DNA of 64,000 nucleotides from an uncultured Clostridia bacterium. Its GTDB lineage: Bacteria > Bacillota > Clostridia > UBA1381. A program made the translations under genes and the position numbers. This document shows positions 1-8,715 of this stretch, piece after piece. The stretch's first letter is position 1. Each line of letters begins with the position of its first letter. Below the pieces are notes generated by a model. It saw only the letters and a program-made list of their open reading frames with translations, did no database searches and had not been told where the DNA came from. The stretch spans positions 1 through 64,000 of the forward strand of contig CAUGRT010000007.1 in NCBI GenBank assembly GCA_959602045.1. Reading direction: 5' to 3'.

Positions 1-170
1 CTCCCCTAAAAAAATTGTGCTTTTTTGTGTCTACTTACTTGACTATGGTTCAATTTTTGATTTTCGCCGCAAGGCTTGTTTGCCATGCTCTTTTTTGCTG
101 CTTTTTTCTTTTTGTTGCGTTATTCAGATTGTTTGTTGTTTTTTTCGCTTTTATATCATGTGTTTTGCAC

Positions 171-344
171 CTACCTATATCTGAAATACTTTTCATCCTT
201 GCAGATTTCGTATGTATTATACATTCCCGAAAGAAAAACACCCTGATGGTAATGAAATATTCCTTTGGGTTCAAGATCAGCCGCTTCATATTTTTTCATA
301 ATGGTTTCGCACAATTTTTGTGCATATTTAATTGGTTCGTTCAT
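171..344 (-). pseudogene. 5' remnant of a GH88/GH105 unsaturated glucuronyl/rhamnogalacturonyl hydrolase
   Basis: A 57-codon frame with its own ribosome site (AGAGAGGTG, about 6 nt before the ATG at 344) and a TGC-TATAAT extended -10 at 369-374. The peptide starts MNEPIKYAQKLCETIMKKYE and contains FHYHQGVFLSGMYNTYE, which matches the first helix and the 'Y.(P/Q)G...GM...Y' segment that opens GH105/GH88 (YteR-type) alpha/alpha-barrels. Those enzymes are about 350-380 aa, so only the first ~15% is left; the frame stops at TAG and the following sequence is AT-rich and non-coding. Known family role: removing unsaturated uronic acids from pectic or glycosaminoglycan oligosaccharides. Inference: the gene was truncated by deletion and this is a relic. 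It could alternatively be a tiny expressed peptide, but the homology to an enzyme N-terminus argues against that. Confidence 0.6.
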
Positions 345-707
345 TTTTGCACCTCTCTATTTTATTTCATTATAGCATACCACATTTCCATATTGCTTTC
401 ATTTTTTATTGAAAAAGTGTCGAAATTTAATCATTTGACTGGACATTTCCCCGGACCAATGACCGCCGCTCCAATATCCATTTTCATTAAACCCATTACT
501 ATCCCGACTAAGCATCGAAACATAACAGCAGTCAAATTCTTTCATAGGGTTAATATGTTCAAAAACTTTTTTTCCGCGCGTCTGCCATTTCGAGGAATTT
601 ATTATAACCGTAAGCAGCAGACAGTTGTATAAATACACTTGAAGTCTATTATCCCAATACAAAACTGACCCTGTATTCATAATTATATTATAGTAATTAT
701 CTTTTCC

Positions 708-730
708 CATCTTGCAACGGTTACAAGATG
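708..730. promoter_or_regulatory. CATCTTG-N9-CAAGATG inverted repeat, LacI-operator-like
   Basis: Perfect 7-bp arms around a 9-bp centre. The core TTGCAACGGTTACAA resembles LacI-family operators (TTGnAA-CG-TTnCAA), but it is one base short of the canonical CcpA cre spacing. It lies about 215 bp before the promoter at 946, too far to be clearly linked to it. Confidence 0.25.
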
Positions 731-945
731 TATAATTATTAAATGCTCATACAATCTTTAAAAATGATGATATTGTTATAATCGAATATTGTTGCTTGCC
801 TTTTTTGACATACTTACCCTCGTCAGTTCTGTATATTTCCGATAGTTGTTATGGTTTTGTTCAAGTTTTTATATTGCACCATATACGCTATAAACGGCTT
901 AGATATGGAGGGTTTGCGAAGTCCGTTTAAAATTGCAGAAAACTA

Positions 946-974
946 TTGACAAAATTATCATTTTGTTATATAAT
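946..974 (+). promoter_or_regulatory. Consensus sigma-A promoter of the SLH gene
   Basis: TTGACA at 946-951 and TATAAT at 969-974, separated by exactly 17 bp and 45 bp before the start codon at 1020. A perfect consensus implies strong constitutive expression, as is usual for abundant S-layer proteins. Confidence 0.85.
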
Positions 975-1019
975 AACAGAGAATAGAAATAAATCTATTA
1001 CTAAAAGGAGTTGATTTTT

Positions 1020-2789
1020 ATGAATAAGAAAATAACTGCTTTGCTTTCGGCTTGTGCCGTTACTGTTTCAATGATGCCCGTTTTTACAGTAGCTCATGCT
1101 GTCAGCAACAGCAATGTTTTGAGTGAGGTCGTAGCTGATTATGCTCAGAATTTTCTTTCATCTGAGGGTTCGTCATTTAAATGGGAAAATAACCTCATCA
1201 AGAATATAAATGACGTTGAAGTAAAGTCTGATATGAAAGCCAGAAAATCAGATTTGACCTCGTGGTATGATTTGGTAAAGGATAATACATATTCTTCCGG
1301 AACATCACTCAGCAGAACGTTCGAGTTTGATTATCAGACAACCTTATATTTGAATAAGGTTTTAGAGGAATATAATAAGGTAACAAACCTTGCCAAGGGA
1401 GCAATTTCGGTTGAATGTGCCGCTGATACAAATACAACCAGAAAAGATGCGCTTTTGGCACAGTTGGATTCCAGTTATATTGAGAATGCAAAGTTCACAA
1501 TTACAGTTTCTAACGACAATAAGATGACACTTCCCGCTTCGGCTCTGAACGGCAGCAAGCTATCAGGCTTTACAGCTGAAAAGAATGGTGTTTCCATTGA
1601 GCCGGATGCTGAGGGAAAATTAATTATTCCCGGCGATCCGACTGACGCAACCAGCGGAAACTTGATTTTCACTGAGACAAGCAGACAACAATCCGGTAAT
1701 GATTTGATTATTGAGATTGCAACCGAGGGTAAAACAAGTCATAAGGCACTTGCAGAAGCTTTGCAGTATAACTTAGTTTTAACTTGTGACGGAATTACCG
1801 CACAGTCCCCCTCTTCCTACAATGCTTCCAACACTTATAAGTTGACCGGTACTGTAACAGGTAAAACTCCGATCTACGCACAGGAAGCTACTCCTGTTCA
1901 ATTAGCTGACATCACTTATAAAGCAGTTCAAGATACATCCACTTCCTCGCTTTATGATGAAGCAGACGAAGTTTCAGCTGCGGTAAAGATTACAACCGAC
2001 AGACGCACCGGCGGCGGTGGCGGCGGCGGTGGTTCAGTTGCACCTCCGGTACAACCTTCACCGACTCCGACAGCTGCACCGACCTTGAATAACGAAGATC
2101 ACTATGCTTATATCATCGGTTATCCCGAGGGTGACGTTAGACCGGATGCAACAATTTCAAGAGCAGAAGTTGCAACAATCTTCTTCAGATTACTGAGTGA
2201 TAATTCTCGCGATCAGTTCTGGGCACAGACTAACGGTTATGCGGATGTAACCAATTCAGACTGGTTTAACAATGCAGTTTCTACTTTAGGAAAAGCAAAT
2301 ATTCTAAATGGATATGACAGCGGTTTCTTCAACCCGAATGCTCCGATTACCCGTGCTGAATTTGCCGTAATTGCTGCAAGATTTGATTCCGGAACTTACA
2401 CCGGTGAGGATAAGTTCACAGACATCAGCGGTCACTGGGCAAATGAATACATCAACAGAGCCGTTGAGCGTGGTTGGATTCAGGGTTATGTTGATGGAAC
2501 ATTTAAGCCGGATCAGTACATCACTCGTGCTGAAGCAATGACCTTGATTAACAATGTTCTGAACAGACACGTACAGGCTGAGGATATGCTTGATGACATG
2601 GTTACATGGACGGATAATGTACCGGGTGCATGGTACTATGAAGCTATCCAGGAAGCTACAAACTCTCACTACTATGAGAGAATTGCTGACAGCCAGTATG
2701 AGAATTGGACTTCACTTCGTGAAAACCGCGATTGGGAGGCTCTTGAAAAATCTTATTCAACAGCTGATAGCGGCAAAACATTTAACTAA
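1020..2789 (+). CDS. Secreted S-layer homology (SLH) domain surface protein
   Basis: A 589-aa exported protein. It has a signal peptide (about 1-28, MNKKITALLSACAVTVSMM... ending near AHA), an unrecognised region to about residue 325, then a run of nine glycines and a Pro/Thr linker (about 329-352). Three SLH domains follow, each ending in the hallmark motif (ISRAE, ITRAE, ITRAE). SLH domains bind pyruvylated secondary cell-wall polymers, so the protein should sit on the cell surface. The ATG at 1020 is chosen because AAGGAG (1005-1010) lies 9 nt upstream; an in-frame TTG at 1011 abuts the ribosome site. A consensus promoter and a strong terminator show it is a single-gene unit. The N-terminal half has no recognised enzyme motif, so its function beyond surface attachment is unknown. 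Confidence 0.88.
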   Translation: MNKKITALLSACAVTVSMMPVFTVAHAVSNSNVLSEVVADYAQNFLSSEGSSFKWENNLIKNINDVEVKSDMKARKSDLTSWYDLVKDNTYSSGTSLSRTFEFDYQTTLYLNKVLEEYNKVTNLAKGAISVECAADTNTTRKDALLAQLDSSYIENAKFTITVSNDNKMTLPASALNGSKLSGFTAEKNGVSIEPDAEGKLIIPGDPTDATSGNLIFTETSRQQSGNDLIIEIATEGKTSHKALAEALQYNLVLTCDGITAQSPSSYNASNTYKLTGTVTGKTPIYAQEATPVQLADITYKAVQDTSTSSLYDEADEVSAAVKITTDRRTGGGGGGGGSVAPPVQPSPTPTAAPTLNNEDHYAYIIGYPEGDVRPDATISRAEVATIFFRLLSDNSRDQFWAQTNGYADVTNSDWFNNAVSTLGKANILNGYDSGFFNPNAPITRAEFAVIAARFDSGTYTGEDKFTDISGHWANEYINRAVERGWIQGYVDGTFKPDQYITRAEAMTLINNVLNRHVQAEDMLDDMVTWTDNVPGAWYYEAIQEATNSHYYERIADSQYENWTSLRENRDWEALEKSYSTADSGKTFN

Positions 2790-2798
2790 AACTCTCAT

Positions 2799-2836
2799 AA
2801 ACGGTAAAGTCTTAACGGCTTTACCGTTTATTTTTT
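2799..2836 (+). terminator. Rho-independent terminator of the SLH gene
   Basis: An 11-bp perfect stem (AAACGGTAAAG / CTTTACCGTTT), 9-nt loop, followed by a T-rich tract. Confidence 0.85.
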
Positions 2837-2884
2837 AGTTCATGAGAATTTGAATAAAAAAATTTTTAAAATCCCGAAAAACCC

Positions 2885-2913
2885 TTGACAAGACTCCAAA
2901 AAAATGGGATAAT
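2885..2913 (+). promoter_or_regulatory. Sigma-A promoter for the small membrane protein and valS
   Basis: TTGACA (2885-2890), 17-bp spacer, GATAAT (2908-2913). No T-box leader fits between the small gene and valS (62 bp). Confidence 0.75.
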
Positions 2914-2954
2914 AATAAGATAGGATAAGATTGATTTTATTGGAGGTGAGGGAT

Positions 2955-3140
2955 ATGGCTGTCAAGATTATTGCTGCTGTTCTTGGACTTGCAGCATTGA
3001 TTCTGACTTTCCGAGGACAATGGATTTTATCCAATGTCTTCAAACAATCCGAGCCATCCCCCAAACAGCTTATGCAGGTCAAATATGTAGCATTGGGGTT
3101 GGCAATTATTGCATTTATCCTGGTGTGTCGAGTCGGTTAG
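2955..3140 (+). CDS. Small two-helix membrane protein, unknown function
   Basis: 61 aa starting MAVKIIAAVLGLAALILTF. There are two predicted transmembrane helices (about 3-19 and 43-59) joined by a short polar loop containing SEPSPKQLM. Ribosome site GGAGGTG (2942-2948) is 6 nt before the ATG at 2955. It lies 62 bp ahead of valS behind a shared promoter, so the two are probably co-transcribed. I do not recognise a named family. The strong ribosome site and promoter support a real gene rather than a chance frame. Confidence 0.65.
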   Translation: MAVKIIAAVLGLAALILTFRGQWILSNVFKQSEPSPKQLMQVKYVALGLAIIAFILVCRVG

Positions 3141-3202
3141 CTTTCGATCATATGAACACTGCAAATACCAAAAGATAGAACGCCATAGAAAGGAATAGAA
3201 AA

Positions 3203-5845
3203 ATGGAAGACGCAAAAAACATAGCAAAAACATATAATCCTGCCGAATTCGAGGACAGGCTTTATCAGACATGGGTAGAAAAGGGATATTTTCATGCGGA
3301 AGTCAATCCCGATAAAAAGCCATACACGATTGTAATCCCTCCACCGAACGTTACCGGTCAACTCCACATGGGGCATGCTTTGGATGAAACCTTGCAGGAT
3401 ATTTTGATTCGTTACAAGAGAATGCAAGGATATGAAGCATTATGGATTCCCGGAACCGACCATGCCGGTATCGCAACACAAATTAAAGTAGAAGAAAATC
3501 TTCGCGTGAACGAAGGCTTAACACGTTATGATCTCGGCCGTGAAAAGTTTTTGGAAAAAGTTTGGGATTGGAAAAATCAATACGGTGACAGAATTATCAC
3601 GCAGCTCAAGAAAATCGGCTCCTCCTGTGATTGGGACAGAGAGCGCTTTACTATGGACGAAGGCTGCTCCAAAGCGGTTCGTGAAGTCTTTGTCAATCTT
3701 TATAACAAGGGATTAATTTATCAAGGTTCCCGTATTATTAACTGGTGTCCGCACTGCATTACTGCGCTTTCGGACGCTGAGGTTGAGCACACCGAACAAG
3801 CAGGTCACTTCTGGCATATCAAATACCCGGTAAAGGACAGTGATGATTTCGTGGTTATCGCTACTACCCGTCCCGAAACCCTGTTGGGCGATACGGCGGT
3901 AGCGGTCAATCCGGAGGATGAACGATATAAAAACATTATCGGAAAGACTTTGATTTTACCGTTGGTAGGTCGCGAAATTCCGGTAATTGCCGATGAATAT
4001 GTTGATAAAGATTTCGGTACCGGCTGTGTAAAGATTACGCCGGCACACGACCCGAATGACTTTGAAGTAGGAAAACGCCATAACCTGGAACAAATCAAGG
4101 TGATGAATGATGACGCAACCATCAATTCTTATGGCGGCAAATATGAGGGCATGGATCGTTATGAAGCCAGAAAAGCCATTGTCAAGGATTTAGAGGATTT
4201 GGGCTTACTGGTAAAGGTTGAGGAACACTCGCACAATGTAGGTCAATGCTATCGCTGCGGTACAACGGTTGAGCCGATTATTTCAAAACAATGGTTTGTT
4301 AAAATGAAACCCCTTGCCGGCTCTGCTATTGAAGCAGTTAAGAGCGGTGCCTCAAAGTTTGTTCCGGAAAGATTCTCAAAAACTTATATGAACTGGATGG
4401 AGAATGTCTTTGATTGGTGTATTTCCCGTCAGCTTTGGTGGGGACATCGGATTCCGGCATTTTATTGTCAGGAATGTGGCGAAACAACGGTTTCGAAAGA
4501 AGACATTACCGTATGCCCGCACTGCGGCGGAAAAGTCAAGCAGGATGATGACGTATTGGATACATGGTTCTCATCAGCATTATGGCCTTTCTCTACGCTC
4601 GGATGGCCGGATAAGACGCCGGAACTGGACTACTTCTACCCCACCAGCACGCTTGTTACGGGATATGATATTATTTTCTTCTGGGTTGCGCGTATGATCT
4701 TCTCCGCAATGGAGCATACCGGTAAGGCGCCATTTGAAAATATTTTCATTCACGGATTGGTTCGTGACTCCCAGGGGCGGAAAATGTCGAAATCGCTCGG
4801 TAACGGAATTGATCCGTTGGAGATCATTGATAAATACGGTGCAGACGCACTTCGCTTTACACTTGCCACCGGAAATGCGCCCGGAAATGATATGCGTTTC
4901 TATATAGAGCGTGTTGAGGCAAGCCGTAACTTTGCAAATAAGATCTGGAACGCTTCACGGTTCACGCTGATGAATCTGGATATTACTGAAAATAAGCTGC
5001 CGGAGCTTTCTGAATTGCAGTTGGAGGATCGTTGGATTCTATCCAGATACAACCGCGTTGTAAAAGAAGTTACTGAAAATCTGGATAAGTTTGAATTGGG
5101 TATTGCTTTATCCAAGTTATACGATTTTATCTGGGAAAGCTTCTGCGATTGGTATATTGAATTGGTTAAGCCCAGATTATTCGATCACGAAAATCCGACC
5201 GGCAAAACCGCGCAATATGTGCTGACTTATGTATTGTCGAACACCATGAAGCTCCTGCATCCGTTCATGCCGTTTATTACAGAGGAAATCTGGCAGCACC
5301 TGCCGCATGATGGCGAAAGCATTGTAATCAGCTCCTATCCGGTGTATGACGAATCGCTTGTTTTTGAAGAGGACGAAAAAGCAATGCAGCTGATCATGGA
5401 TGCGATTTCCGCAGTAAGAAACCGCCGTGCCGAAATGAATGTTCCGCCTTCAAAAAAGGCAAAGACCATTATTGTTACCGAGGCGGCAGATATTTTCTCG
5501 CAAGGTACAGTATTCTTTGAAAAGCTTGCGTCCGCTTCCGAGGTTGCGGTGCAGCCGAACAAAGACGGAATCAGCGCAAATGCGGTGAATATCGTTGTTC
5601 CGTCTGCTGAAATCTTCCTGCCGTTGGACGAGTTGGTAGATAAAGATGCAGAATTAAAGCGTCTGAATACTGAAAAGAAAAAGCTGGAGGGCGAAATCAA
5701 GAGAGTTGAAGGAAAGCTTTCCAATCAGGGCTTTATTGCAAAAGCTCCGCAAAAGGTTGTGGACGAAGAAAAAGTAAAGGGCGAAAAATATAAAGAGATG
5801 CTCGAAAAAGTTCTGGAAAGTATTCAGTCTATGGAAAATCTTTAA
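3203..5845 (+). CDS. valS: Valyl-tRNA synthetase
   Basis: 880 aa, the normal length for bacterial ValRS. It is a cytoplasmic class I aminoacyl-tRNA synthetase charging tRNA-Val. Visible features: the HIGH-type motif in PPPNVTGQLHMGHAL (about residues 47-61), a CP1 editing domain with ATTRPETLLGDTAVAV (about 222-237), a zinc-ribbon-like cluster with CxxCG and CPHCGG (about 425-445), the WW-GHRIPA segment, KMSKS in GRKMSKSLGN (about 525-534), an anticodon-binding helical bundle, and a C-terminal coiled-coil tail (about 815-880) rich in Lys/Glu that clasps the tRNA. Ribosome site AAAGGAA lies 8 nt before ATG. It follows a small membrane-protein gene and ends at a strong terminator. Nothing odd is seen; this is the most secure call in the window. 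Confidence 0.98.
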   Translation: MEDAKNIAKTYNPAEFEDRLYQTWVEKGYFHAEVNPDKKPYTIVIPPPNVTGQLHMGHALDETLQDILIRYKRMQGYEALWIPGTDHAGIATQIKVEENLRVNEGLTRYDLGREKFLEKVWDWKNQYGDRIITQLKKIGSSCDWDRERFTMDEGCSKAVREVFVNLYNKGLIYQGSRIINWCPHCITALSDAEVEHTEQAGHFWHIKYPVKDSDDFVVIATTRPETLLGDTAVAVNPEDERYKNIIGKTLILPLVGREIPVIADEYVDKDFGTGCVKITPAHDPNDFEVGKRHNLEQIKVMNDDATINSYGGKYEGMDRYEARKAIVKDLEDLGLLVKVEEHSHNVGQCYRCGTTVEPIISKQWFVKMKPLAGSAIEAVKSGASKFVPERFSKTYMNWMENVFDWCISRQLWWGHRIPAFYCQECGETTVSKEDITVCPHCGGKVKQDDDVLDTWFSSALWPFSTLGWPDKTPELDYFYPTSTLVTGYDIIFFWVARMIFSAMEHTGKAPFENIFIHGLVRDSQGRKMSKSLGNGIDPLEIIDKYGADALRFTLATGNAPGNDMRFYIERVEASRNFANKIWNASRFTLMNLDITENKLPELSELQLEDRWILSRYNRVVKEVTENLDKFELGIALSKLYDFIWESFCDWYIELVKPRLFDHENPTGKTAQYVLTYVLSNTMKLLHPFMPFITEEIWQHLPHDGESIVISSYPVYDESLVFEEDEKAMQLIMDAISAVRNRRAEMNVPPSKKAKTIIVTEAADIFSQGTVFFEKLASASEVAVQPNKDGISANAVNIVVPSAEIFLPLDELVDKDAELKRLNTEKKKLEGEIKRVEGKLSNQGFIAKAPQKVVDEEKVKGEKYKEMLEKVLESIQSMENL

Positions 5846-5848
5846 AAT

Positions 5849-5886
5849 CAAATACGGGTCGATGATTCTATCGGCCCGTATTTTTG
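5849..5886. terminator. Bidirectional terminator between valS and the deacetylase gene
   Basis: Stem AATACGGG(T)CGAT / ATCGG(C)CCGTATT with a 6-nt loop, flanked by A-rich and T-rich tracts. It serves the converging valS and 5889-8636 genes. Confidence 0.8.
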
Positions 5887-5888
5887 AT

Positions 5889-8636
5889 TTATTCCGCTAC
5901 CTCCAGACGAATTGCCGGAGCAAGGGACATTAATTCCTTTTCAGAAGATAATAAATATACACTTACATCTGCATTTTTTGTTGTTTCCGGAATTTCCAGT
6001 TCAGCCTGCGCAGAAAGTACGTTTTCATATGGTGCTTTTGTCTGAATCCTGCAAGCAACAAGCCGCTTATCGGCATCATGCGCCGCAAAAATCACCTGCA
6101 CTTCTTCCTCCGTATTTAATGCCGTATTGACCGTAACCTGAATCTTGTTCCCGTCACGCTTTGCCACGGTCGGGATTACCGTTTCTCCGTTGTAAAGCTC
6201 CTGCGGCTGCAAGACCAATTGCTGATTATTCGTCGTCAGATACAACGGTAAATCGGATGGATTAAAGATAAATTCATCATTTTTCATTAGGCTGCGCTTT
6301 GCATTGATATATTTTACGTAGTCAATCACGGTCGGATTCCAAAGCGTATCTTTCATTTCCTGATAGCTCGCAATAAACTGATCCAACTCATCCCACGAAA
6401 CGCTTGATGGAAATTCTGCCGGATGCCCCCAAACTGAATACAATGAGAGATCCTCTTCCGAATATTCCTTGTAAAGCTCCATATACTTATTCAATGCACC
6501 ATCCAAATGGAAACAGGTAAACGACCAATCCTCTTGAAAGTCCTCTGGAATTTCAAAATTAAACGTACCGCGGCTTGAACCTCTCGCATAGAGATAGCGA
6601 TCCCGAACGTACTTTAAAACATTCGGACGATCCAGGCATGCCGTATACGGCCACGCAAAGCCCTCTACCTTTTGTCCGGTCAGTTCTTCCAGTAAATCTT
6701 TGCCCTTTTGAATATCCTCAAAACAATATTCCTCCGTAAATTTAAAACCGCCGTCATCGGTATGCGCATACATGGTGGAATGTGTGTAGGTATGGTTTGC
6801 CACCTCATGCCCTTGATAGAGATTTTTGATTAATGGTTTTTGTGCATCGTTCAAATTCCCTGCAATTAAGTTAAAGGACGCTTTTAGTCCTGCTGCATTG
6901 AGCTTCTCCAAAAGCGCGGTATCATGCTTAATACTTCCATCATCATAGCTTAAAATCAATGCCTTTTTCACAAATCCCGGATAATACTCCGCATCTACGA
7001 CACCGGCCTTTCCGTCCGTCCATATCGGCTTAAAAACTGTTCTTCCGGAAAGAACCGCTTTCTCCCCTGCTTTATAAACTTTGCTGCCATCTGCTGTCCA
7101 ACCGCCGAATATTTTCGAGGGATGTGTAAATTCACACTTCGGCATTATGACTGCACCCGTGTCATCCGCACGGATTCCGCTCATACTGCCTGTTCCGCCA
7201 TCCGGCTGAAAGAGTGCTACCGGCGCGTCTGTCATCGGCAGCTTCAAATAATCAATTCGGTAAATCACATTGGCAGCGCTGCACGGATCCAGACGAATTG
7301 CCGTAATCTCCTTTGCACCCGCAAAATCCTTTGCTTTGGATAAATCAAAGGTAAGCTTTGTAAAGTCGTCACCCGTTGTTCCTAAATTCACTGAAACGGA
7401 ATTGGCTTCGGAATAACCGCCGCCATCCAACGAAACATATACCTGCACTCTGGAGGTAACTCCCTCCGGCAGAGTCTGACCGATACTCAATTCCAGTGTG
7501 TTATATAAACCGGTACTTAAATGCAGACCGGAAATGCGCATCCATTGATCATTGGTTGCACTTGTCGCCTGAAAAACGCCATTCTGAATCAAATATCCGC
7601 TTTGATTCGTCACCCAATCGCCAATCGTGTCATCTTCAAAATCCCAGGTATAGTCCGGTTTCCAGAGCGCAAAAATTGTAATATCAGCAGTTAATGCAAA
7701 ATCCGCCAGCGGTACATCCGCATCTGCCGTTTTGCCCCATCCGACAAATTGATACCCAACACGCTCCGGCTGTTTTAAGTCCGAAAGAAAGCTTCCTGCT
7801 TTTTTCTGTCCTCCGGCTAACCCGGAAACCTCCCCGATCGGGGCATTGGCTTCTAACGTAACTTGAACATGCTCGTTCTTTGACCATACCGCATATAGCG
7901 TTGTATTCTCCGTGACCGCGCTAATACTCTTAATTACGTTATTTCCGTCTGATGTGGTGGACCAGCCGCAAAAATAATAACCGTTTCGAGTGGCTTTATA
8001 GCTTGTCAGCAGAAATTCCGACCCAAATCCAACCGTTTGCTTTTCCGGAAGTACAACCGATGCATCACCGGACGCGTCCGCAAAAGAAACCTCCGCTTCT
8101 GACTGCGTTAAAAATGACAGCCAATCCATTGATACATCCAAACCGGTTACGCCATTTCCGATTCCGATCGCAATTCGGCTGATATAACCGTCATTATACA
8201 AGTCATACTGATAGAACGGAAAATAATAAGTTACCCACTTTCCGTTATCCGCAGCCGTCGCGGTGATATTGTGCTTTACTTCACTGCTATATAAACCGTT
8301 TGTTATAACCGTCCCATTATCATCTTTCATCTCCACATACGCATAGGTATTCGGCACATGAGAGTTGACACTGTTCGTGTAACGTACCCGAAGTGCCAAA
8401 ACCGGATAATCCTTGCCGTAAATCTTTTTAGCCGGCGGCGAGTATAGGATAATATTATTGCCTGCATTCGTTTTTCCGTTCCATGCGCCGTTCTCAAAGC
8501 TTATATCCGAAAGATTCGTGATCCAACCCCCGGAATTTTGATTGAAATCAAAATTGATTTCCTCCGCTGCATATGCCGAAAAAGACATCAGAAACAGAAA
8601 CAATGCCACAATAAAACAAGAAGAATATTTTTTCAT
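5889..8636 (-). CDS. Secreted multidomain polysaccharide deacetylase with InlB-type repeats and carbohydrate-binding modules
   Basis: 915 aa. It has a signal peptide (about 1-23, ending AYA) and a galactose-binding-like module (about 25-180). Next come two InlB/Listeria-Bacteroides repeats (about 185-325) with the signature GWST...LYAVW and GWGKT...IFALW. A second binding module follows (about 328-470), then a third InlB-like repeat (about 475-545, GGW...FKPIW), and a NodB-type deacetylase domain (about 555-790). In the NodB domain the metal-binding pair reads LSYDDGS (about 561-567) and the histidine motif HEVANHTYTH. A C-terminal ~90-aa beta domain ends SLAPAIRLEV. Family knowledge: NodB enzymes remove N- or O-acetyl groups from chitooligosaccharide, peptidoglycan or xylan. 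It is the last gene of the minus-strand run starting at 22402, with GGAG before the ATG. Substrate is uncertain; acetylated plant or host glycan is inferred from context. Confidence 0.85.
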   Translation of the reverse strand: MKKYSSCFIVALFLFLMSFSAYAAEEINFDFNQNSGGWITNLSDISFENGAWNGKTNAGNNIILYSPPAKKIYGKDYPVLALRVRYTNSVNSHVPNTYAYVEMKDDNGTVITNGLYSSEVKHNITATAADNGKWVTYYFPFYQYDLYNDGYISRIAIGIGNGVTGLDVSMDWLSFLTQSEAEVSFADASGDASVVLPEKQTVGFGSEFLLTSYKATRNGYYFCGWSTTSDGNNVIKSISAVTENTTLYAVWSKNEHVQVTLEANAPIGEVSGLAGGQKKAGSFLSDLKQPERVGYQFVGWGKTADADVPLADFALTADITIFALWKPDYTWDFEDDTIGDWVTNQSGYLIQNGVFQATSATNDQWMRISGLHLSTGLYNTLELSIGQTLPEGVTSRVQVYVSLDGGGYSEANSVSVNLGTTGDDFTKLTFDLSKAKDFAGAKEITAIRLDPCSAANVIYRIDYLKLPMTDAPVALFQPDGGTGSMSGIRADDTGAVIMPKCEFTHPSKIFGGWTADGSKVYKAGEKAVLSGRTVFKPIWTDGKAGVVDAEYYPGFVKKALILSYDDGSIKHDTALLEKLNAAGLKASFNLIAGNLNDAQKPLIKNLYQGHEVANHTYTHSTMYAHTDDGGFKFTEEYCFEDIQKGKDLLEELTGQKVEGFAWPYTACLDRPNVLKYVRDRYLYARGSSRGTFNFEIPEDFQEDWSFTCFHLDGALNKYMELYKEYSEEDLSLYSVWGHPAEFPSSVSWDELDQFIASYQEMKDTLWNPTVIDYVKYINAKRSLMKNDEFIFNPSDLPLYLTTNNQQLVLQPQELYNGETVIPTVAKRDGNKIQVTVNTALNTEEEVQVIFAAHDADKRLVACRIQTKAPYENVLSAQAELEIPETTKNADVSVYLLSSEKELMSLAPAIRLEVAE

Positions 8637-8671
8637 ACTGTTTCTCCATTCTATTTTTTAGAAAAATACAC

Positions 8672-8697
8672 CCGGGAATAGGATTTGCTATTCCCGG
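8672..8697 (-). terminator. Hairpin between the binding-protein and deacetylase genes (weak or partial terminator)
   Basis: 10-bp perfect stem CCGGGAATAG / CTATTCCCGG with a 6-nt loop. On the minus strand it is followed after GTGTA by five Ts. The T-tract is displaced, so it may attenuate rather than end transcription, or protect the 3' end of the upstream message. Confidence 0.5.
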
Positions 8698-8715
8698 CTG
8701 CTGTGTTATTCAATA

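Larger units (their letters stand above)
1..945. other. Relic/intergenic region with few supported features
   Basis: Apart from the GH105-like remnant at 171-344, no intact gene is supported. A 103-codon minus-strand frame at 399-710 has no ribosome site, and its start overlaps an inverted repeat. Its C-terminal half has a protein-like composition, so it may be another decayed gene. The 15-632 plus-strand frame is Phe/Cys-rich low-complexity translation of AT-rich DNA and is not believed. Confidence 0.5.

Noticed and set aside
15..632. Long plus-strand frame of 205 codons
   Set aside because: Phe/Cys-rich, repetitive hydrophobic translation of AT-rich DNA with no ribosome site; overlaps the GH105 relic.
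399..710. 103-codon minus-strand frame
   Set aside because: No ribosome site at either possible start and the first codon lies in an inverted repeat; at best another relic.
2008..2040. GGC/GGT run as a microsatellite slippage tract
   Set aside because: It encodes the glycine linker before the SLH domains, as in other SLH proteins; codon usage is mixed, so a simple slippage tract is not needed to explain it.
3141..3202. T-box leader expected before valS
   Set aside because: Only 62 bp to the previous gene; no specifier loop or terminator/antiterminator.
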